Origin: DATARH01 sp036268425
GTDB lineage: Bacteria > Pseudomonadota > Alphaproteobacteria > ATCC43930 > CGMCC-115725
NCBI GenBank assembly: GCA_036268425.1
Contig: DATAUE010000116.1
Coordinates: 12,497 to 76,496 of the forward strand
DNA length: 64,000 bases
Reading direction: 5' to 3'
Part shown: one piece after another, positions 57,745 through 64,000 of the stretch
Layout: the number at the start of each line of letters is the position of its first letter
Numbering within the stretch: position 1 is the stretch's first letter
Program-made: the position numbers and the translations under genes
Notes under the pieces: generated by a model
Told to the model about the DNA's origin: nothing
The model's database searches: none
The model's input: only the letters and a program-made list of their open reading frames with translations

Positions 57745-58644
57745 TCAACCGGCGCCGGCCTCCTCGAAGTAGCCGCGCATGCGGCCGGCATCGGGGGTGA
57801 TGCCGGTGAACAGCCGGAAGGCTTCGACCGCCTGGAATACCGCCATGCCGCCACCGTCAAGGGTACGGCAGCCAAGTGCTCGGGCCTCCTGTAGCAACGC
57901 GGTTTCGAGCGGAAAGTAGACGATCTCCGCGACCCATAAATCCGGCCGCAGCAACGCCGCGGGAAGCGGCAACCCCGGATGGTTCGCCATGCCGGTCGGC
58001 GTGCAGTGGATCAACCCATCGGCTGCCGCGAGTTCGCCCGCAAGGTTACCTCCTGCGGCGGCGCGGCCAGCGCCGAACCGGCGGTTGAGGCTGCGTGCCA
58101 GCGCCTCGGCGCGGCCGCCGTCGATATCGTGGACCGTCAGTTTACCGATCCCGGCGCCGACCGCAGCATGTGCCACCGCAACCCCGGCGCCGCCGGCCCC
58201 GAGTTGCACCACCCGCGCCGTCGCAACATCGGGGAGGTCTCGCCGAAACGCGGCCGCAAATCCCGATCCATCGGTGTTGTGGCCGATGCGCCGGCCGCCG
58301 CGCAGCACCACGGTGTTGCAGGCGCCGACCGCCCGCGCATCGTCAGACAGTTCGTGCAGCAACGGCAGCACCGCCTGCTTGCAGGGATGCGTAATGTTGA
58401 GCCCGGCAAACCCCATGCGCTCGGCCGCGGTCAGCAAATCCGGCAAGGTATCGGCGCCGAGGCCCAGCACATCGAGATCGATACGCTGATAGAGATAACG
58501 CAGCCCCTGCGCCTCGCCTTCGCGCTGGTGCATCGCAGGGGAACGTGATTCCGCGATGCCGCTGCCGATCAGGCCGATCAGAATGGATGGCCGGTCCCCC
58601 AATGGCGGGGCGGTCATTGCGGGTCCGTCATTTGGGTTCGTCAC
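57745..58644 (-). CDS. Shikimate/quinate dehydrogenase family protein
   Basis: A 299-residue AroE-fold oxidoreductase. Substrate domain: GSGIAESRSPAMHQ (S-x-S-P) and GLNITHPCKQAVLP with the catalytic Lys. NTDGSGFAAAF holds the catalytic Asp. The NAD(P)-binding domain has VQLGAGGAGVAVAHAAV (G-x-G-G-A-G-x-A). The conserved C-terminal LDGGGMAVFQAVEAF matches the D-G-x-x-M-x-x-x-Q motif. The Glu/Arg variant in SGIAESRSP is typical of YdiB/RifI-like catabolic members, not housekeeping AroE. GTG at 58644 has GGGAGGAG 12 nt away; ATG at 58617 is the alternative start. Divergent from a small gene at 58712. Confidence 0.87.
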   Translation of the reverse strand: MTNPNDGPAMTAPPLGDRPSILIGLIGSGIAESRSPAMHQREGEAQGLRYLYQRIDLDVLGLGADTLPDLLTAAERMGFAGLNITHPCKQAVLPLLHELSDDARAVGACNTVVLRGGRRIGHNTDGSGFAAAFRRDLPDVATARVVQLGAGGAGVAVAHAAVGAGIGKLTVHDIDGGRAEALARSLNRRFGAGRAAAGGNLAGELAAADGLIHCTPTGMANHPGLPLPAALLRPDLWVAEIVYFPLETALLQEARALGCRTLDGGGMAVFQAVEAFRLFTGITPDAGRMRGYFEEAGAG

Positions 58645-58711
58645 GGCAGATCGCGTCTCCTCCCGGTAATCAGCATCGTTCTGCCGTCCCGTAAGGCTCG
58701 GAGGTCCGGCG

Positions 58712-58936
58712 ATGACTTATCATTCTTTATGGGAAATGCGACGGGGTCGCGACCATTACGATCAATCGCCCGAACGCGCTGAACGCGTTTTGCGCCGGAA
58801 CCGGAATATCCGGAGCATCCTGGCGCTCGGCTTCGAATCGCTGGCGCTCTATGACAACACCGAAGAAGCAAAGGAAGGAGCGCAGGCCGCCCTCGAAAAA
58901 CGCCCGCCCGATTTCTGCAGCAAGCAAGGGCGCTGA
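58712..58936 (+). CDS. Small hypothetical protein, 74 aa
   Basis: No family is recognized. A basic N-terminal half (MRRGRDHYDQSPERAERVLRRNRNIRS) precedes a helical LALGFESLALYDNTEEAKEGAQAAL, ending CSKQGR. No signal peptide or membrane segment. The ATG has GGAGG at a perfect 7-nt spacing, which is the main reason to call it. It is divergent from the shikimate dehydrogenase-like gene and 77 nt before the carboxylase operon. Annotation is tentative. Confidence 0.5.
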   Translation: MTYHSLWEMRRGRDHYDQSPERAERVLRRNRNIRSILALGFESLALYDNTEEAKEGAQAALEKRPPDFCSKQGR

Positions 58937-59013
58937 AACAGGACGGTGGTCGGCGGAAGGCGATGTCGCTTCCTGCTTGCTCGGCGAGGCGAGGGCGGTA
59001 AGGTGCCTGAGCG

Positions 59014-60621
59014 ATGCCTGTAATCCCGACATCTCTGGAGCCGCGTTCCGAGGCGTTTCGCGGCAACGCCGCGGCGCTGCGGGCGGCGGTGGAAGAGTTG
59101 CGCGACAAGAGCGCGGCAATCGCGCTGGGCGGTGACGAGGCGTCGCGGCGACGGCATGAGGGGCGCGGCAAGCTGCTGGCACGCGAGCGCGTGCGGCTGC
59201 TGCTCGATCCGGGGTCGCCGTTTCTCGAATTGTCGGCGTTTGCCGCTTACCAGATGTATGACGGTAGCGTGCCTGCGGCCGGGATCATCACCGGCATCGG
59301 CCGGGTTGCCGGGCGCGAATGCGTCGTCGTCGCCAATGACGCGACGGTCAAGGGCGGCACCTATTTCCCGCTGACCGTCAAAAAGCACCTGCGAGCGCAG
59401 GAAATCGCGCGCGACAACCGGCTGCCATGTCTGTACCTCGTCGATTCGGGCGGGGCGTTTCTGCCGGCGCAGGATGAGGTGTTTCCCGATCGCGACCATT
59501 TCGGCCGCATCTTTTACAACCAGGCCAATCTGTCGGCGCTGGGGGTGCCGCAAATCGCGATCGTCATGGGGTCGTGTACCGCGGGCGGCGCCTACGTTCC
59601 GGCGATGTGCGACGAAAGCATCATCGTGCGTGGGCAGGGCACGATCTTTCTCGGCGGCCCGCCGCTGGTCAAGGCCGCGACCGGCGAGGTGGTCAGCGCC
59701 GAGGATCTGGGCGGCGCTGATGTGCACAGCCGGGTGTCGGGGGTGACCGACCATCTGGCGCTCGATGACCGGCACGCGCTCGGCATCGCACGGCGGCTCG
59801 TCGGCAATCTCAACAGCGTCAAACATAGCGACCTGGCGGTGGCGGAACCGCGCGAGCCACTCTACGCCGCCGATGAGATTTACGGCGCGATACCGGCCGA
59901 TACGCGGCGGCCTTATGACGTGCGGGAGGTCATCGCCCGTATCGTCGATGGCAGCGAACTCGACGAGTTCAAGGCACTGTACGGCGCGACCCTGGTGTGC
60001 GGGTTTGCCCGCATCTGGGGGTATCCGGTCGGTATCCTCGCCAATAATGGCATCTTGTTTTCCGAAAGCGCGCTGAAGGGCGCGCATTTCATCGAACTGT
60101 GCGCCCAACGCGGCATTCCGCTGGTGTTTCTGCAGAACATCACCGGGTTCATGGTCGGGCGGAAATACGAGAATGCCGGCATCGCCAAAGACGGCGCCAA
60201 AATGGTGACGGCGGTGGCGACGGCGGCGGTGCCGAAATTCACCGTGATCATCGGCGGCAGCTTTGGCGCCGGCAATTACGGCATGTGCGGGCGCGCCTAT
60301 GGTCCAAGGTTTCTGTGGATGTGGCCGAATGCCCGCATCTCGGTGATGGGCGGCGAACAGGCGGCATCGGTGCTGGCGCAGGTACGCCGCGACGGCATGG
60401 CGGCGCGCGGCCAGGACTGGGCGGCGGCGGATGAGGAGGGATTCAAGGCGCCGATCCGGGCGCAATACGAAACCCAGGGGCATCCGTATTACGCCAGCGC
60501 CCGGCTTTGGGATGACGGCATCATCGATCCGGCCGACACCAGGCTGGTACTGGCCTTGTCTTTATCGGCCGCGATGAACGCGCCGATCGGGCCGACGAAA
60601 TTCGGCGTGTTCCGGATGTGA
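59014..60621 (+). CDS. mccB: Acyl-CoA carboxylase carboxyltransferase beta subunit (methylcrotonyl-CoA type)
   Basis: A 535-residue crotonase-fold carboxyltransferase. The oxyanion-forming turns are GSCTAGGAYVPAMCDESIIV (N-domain) and GGSFGAGNYGMCGRAYGPRF (C-domain). KGGTYFPLTVKKHLRAQEIA and LPCLYLVDSGGAFLPAQDEVFPDRDHFGRIFYNQANLSA are MccB-specific. It carboxylates 3-methylcrotonyl-CoA with biotin carried by the alpha subunit at 60762, in leucine catabolism; geranyl-CoA carboxylase is the close alternative. No isovaleryl-CoA dehydrogenase or HMG-CoA lyase gene is near. The ATG at 59014 precedes a normal N-terminus. Confidence 0.9.
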   Translation: MPVIPTSLEPRSEAFRGNAAALRAAVEELRDKSAAIALGGDEASRRRHEGRGKLLARERVRLLLDPGSPFLELSAFAAYQMYDGSVPAAGIITGIGRVAGRECVVVANDATVKGGTYFPLTVKKHLRAQEIARDNRLPCLYLVDSGGAFLPAQDEVFPDRDHFGRIFYNQANLSALGVPQIAIVMGSCTAGGAYVPAMCDESIIVRGQGTIFLGGPPLVKAATGEVVSAEDLGGADVHSRVSGVTDHLALDDRHALGIARRLVGNLNSVKHSDLAVAEPREPLYAADEIYGAIPADTRRPYDVREVIARIVDGSELDEFKALYGATLVCGFARIWGYPVGILANNGILFSESALKGAHFIELCAQRGIPLVFLQNITGFMVGRKYENAGIAKDGAKMVTAVATAAVPKFTVIIGGSFGAGNYGMCGRAYGPRFLWMWPNARISVMGGEQAASVLAQVRRDGMAARGQDWAAADEEGFKAPIRAQYETQGHPYYASARLWDDGIIDPADTRLVLALSLSAAMNAPIGPTKFGVFRM

Positions 60622-60656
60622 TGACCATAATCCGCGGCGAAGCCGCTCTAAGATCG

Positions 60657-60724
60657 CACAATGAGACAGTGAGGCAGTGAGATGCCGAGCGGCTCGTCCC
60701 TTACGGCCTCACGGTCTCACTGTG
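60657..60724. repeat. Long imperfect inverted repeat between mccB and mccA
   Basis: CACAATGAGACAGTGAGGCA (60657-60676) and the complement of 60705-60724 agree at 17 of 20 positions. The 28-nt interior has its own GAGCGGCTC palindrome. It forms a strong hairpin in the 140-nt gap between the two carboxylase subunit genes. Confidence 0.75.
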
Positions 60725-60761
60725 GATTTGTCGGTGCGGTGCACCGGACAAGGCGTGTGCC

Positions 60762-62770
<2,009 letters not shown>

Positions 62771-62771
<1 letters not shown>

Positions 62772-63256
62772 TGGCGACGCGAACCTTTCAGCAGGTTCCG
62801 GAAGAGGCGGGCGGGCCGTTGCATCTGCTGAAGATGGCGGTCGGGATTGGCTCGCTTGACGAGTTGCGGGCGATCCGCGCGGCGCGCCAGCGCGAGCGCG
62901 GCGGCAGCTGGGTTTATACCCGCAATCATCCGCGCCGCGCCGAAGCCGTGCTGGCCGGCGGGTCGATGTTCTGGGTGATCCGCGGCCAGGTTCAAGTGCG
63001 CCAGCGGGTTATCGGGTTCCGCAGCGAGCGCGACGACAAAGGCCGGGCCTATTGCCTGATCGAGGTCGATACCGAGCTGGTGTCGACCTTATGGCGTGCC
63101 TGGCGGCCGTTTCAGGGATGGCGTTACCTGACCGTCGCCGATGCGCCGCCTGACGCGCCGCTCGGCTATGCGCCGGACGCCGCCGCGCCGGGGCGCAAAA
63201 CGGACCGCATGCCTGAGCGGATGATCGCCGAACTGCGTGCGCTTGGGCTGCTGTAG
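62771..63256 (+). CDS. DUF1489 family protein
   Basis: A 161-residue protein. It has PLHLLKMAVGIGSLDELRAIRAAR (about 16-39), SWVYTRNHPRRAEAVLAGGSMFWVIRGQVQVRQRVIGFRSE and VSTLWRAWRPFQGWRYLTVADAPPD. This is the alphaproteobacterial DUF1489 pattern (H-L-L-K-x-x-V-G opener and R-P-x-x-x-W-R-Y-L). Its function is unknown, but members recur beside carboxylase or lipoprotein genes. Coupled to the carboxylase alpha subunit by a 1-nt stop/start overlap. No membrane segment. Last protein gene before the rRNA operon. Confidence 0.9.
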
Positions 63257-63261
63257 GCGGC

Positions 63262-63286
63262 TCTGGAGCGGCTCGCTGATTTTTTG
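63262..63286 (+). terminator. Possible weak terminator after DUF1489
   Basis: Short GC-rich stems in GCTCTGGAGCGGCTC lie directly before a T6 run at 63280-63285. Stem length is marginal, but the T-run is the longest in the region and lies between a coding operon and the rRNA gene. Confidence 0.35.
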
Positions 63287-63654
63287 TTCATCAAAGGCTG
63301 GACAGGTCGGAGAAGCAGCACTATGTTTGCTCTCCGTCGCGGCGCCCTTGGGTGTTGCGGTGATCCGCTCTCAGCGATGACGTGGCTACAGCCGCAGTTT
63401 CGCGGAAGGCGGGATGCGCCCTCGGGCGCCTTGTTGATTGACATTGTAGGAAGTGGGAAGGGATGCGCGGGCGGCGGCGTTGAGGCGTCGGACGCTTGCG
63501 CAGAGATGCGGACTTTGGCTGCGAGGCTGGGGTTTGCATTGAGGTTTTGAGCGTTTGAGGCCCTTTGAAATTGGGTTTTGACTTGTTGGTGCCTGGGTTC
63601 CGGGAGGGTAGTTTCTTGCGGGATTTGGGTGTTGATGAGGGGAGACCTGGATTG
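63287..63654. other. Non-coding leader and promoter region of the rRNA operon
   Basis: No reading frame is convincing in either strand. TTGACA at 63438-63443 and TTGACT at 63578-63583 are the best -35 elements, but neither has a clear -10 box at 16-18 nt. The segment from 63545 is rich in T and G runs typical of rrn leaders. The region ends at the 16S 5' end around 63655. Confidence 0.45.

Positions 63655-64000
<346 letters not shown>

Noticed and set aside
58849..60483. 544-codon minus-strand frame
   Set aside because: Mirror of the carboxyltransferase gene; no motif.

Overview
The window reads as chromosomal DNA of a high-GC alphaproteobacterium, most likely Rhodospirillales-like. The best evidence is the 5' part of a 16S rRNA gene at the right edge (from about 63655), which carries alphaproteobacterial sequence in its first 340 bases. 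DUF2852 and DUF1489 genes, a Tat-dependent branched-chain-type ABC cluster and a spermidine/putrescine-type Pot operon agree with this. I see no prophage, integrase, transposase, CRISPR array or tRNA gene.

Layout. 1-3160: start of an enolase-superfamily gene, a type III polyketide synthase with a translationally coupled ICMT-type methyltransferase (phenolic lipid or pyrone pathway), a GDT1-type cation transporter behind a clear yybP-ykoY manganese riboswitch, and a PPOX-fold enzyme. 3240-7520: a split ThDP decarboxylase, a GMC oxidoreductase, a TetR regulator and a DUF2852 gene. 7676-15170: two alpha/beta hydrolases (one lacking the nucleophile serine), a nitroreductase, an AI-2E-family exporter, glutathione synthetase, a class III aminotransferase and a DUF4410 lipoprotein. 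15300-19262: a complete polyamine ABC operon (binding protein, ATPase, two permeases). 19396-27318: two low-complexity exported proteins sharing one C-terminal tail, an orphan peptide-binding protein, a luciferase-like monooxygenase, two metallo-beta-lactamase-fold hydrolases and a two-domain VOC protein. 27411-30664: a three-gene operon (Fe/2OG dioxygenase, class III aminotransferase, fold-IV aminotransferase). 30776-36275: thioesterase, TerC, MFS, GFA, CnbZ-like and an acetolactate-synthase-like enzyme.

36592-47995 is the most distinctive block. It encodes an OmpR-like regulator with a degenerate receiver, a type I secretion ABC transporter with a dead C39 domain, its membrane-fusion partner, a giant Sel1-repeat protein, a cysteine-free Gly/Thr/Ser-rich repeat protein that is the likely secreted substrate, and three SAM methyltransferases. 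No outer-membrane TolC component or sensor kinase is in the window. This is the best candidate for a little-described system: a dedicated secretion locus for a repetitive surface or matrix protein, possibly linked to glycan methylation.

48087-52941 holds a branched-chain-amino-acid-type ABC operon with a fused LivM-LivG protein. 53132-58936 holds an internally deleted VOC pseudogene, an orphan AAA+ ATPase, a VOC protein, a 2-hydroxyacyl-CoA lyase/oxalyl-CoA decarboxylase and a shikimate dehydrogenase-like protein. 59014-63256 encodes both subunits of a biotin-dependent acyl-CoA carboxylase (methylcrotonyl-CoA type) followed by DUF1489, and the window ends in the 16S gene.

All functional statements come from motifs read by eye. 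No database search was run. Start codons were moved inward where a Shine-Dalgarno (SD) sequence or family length argued for it.
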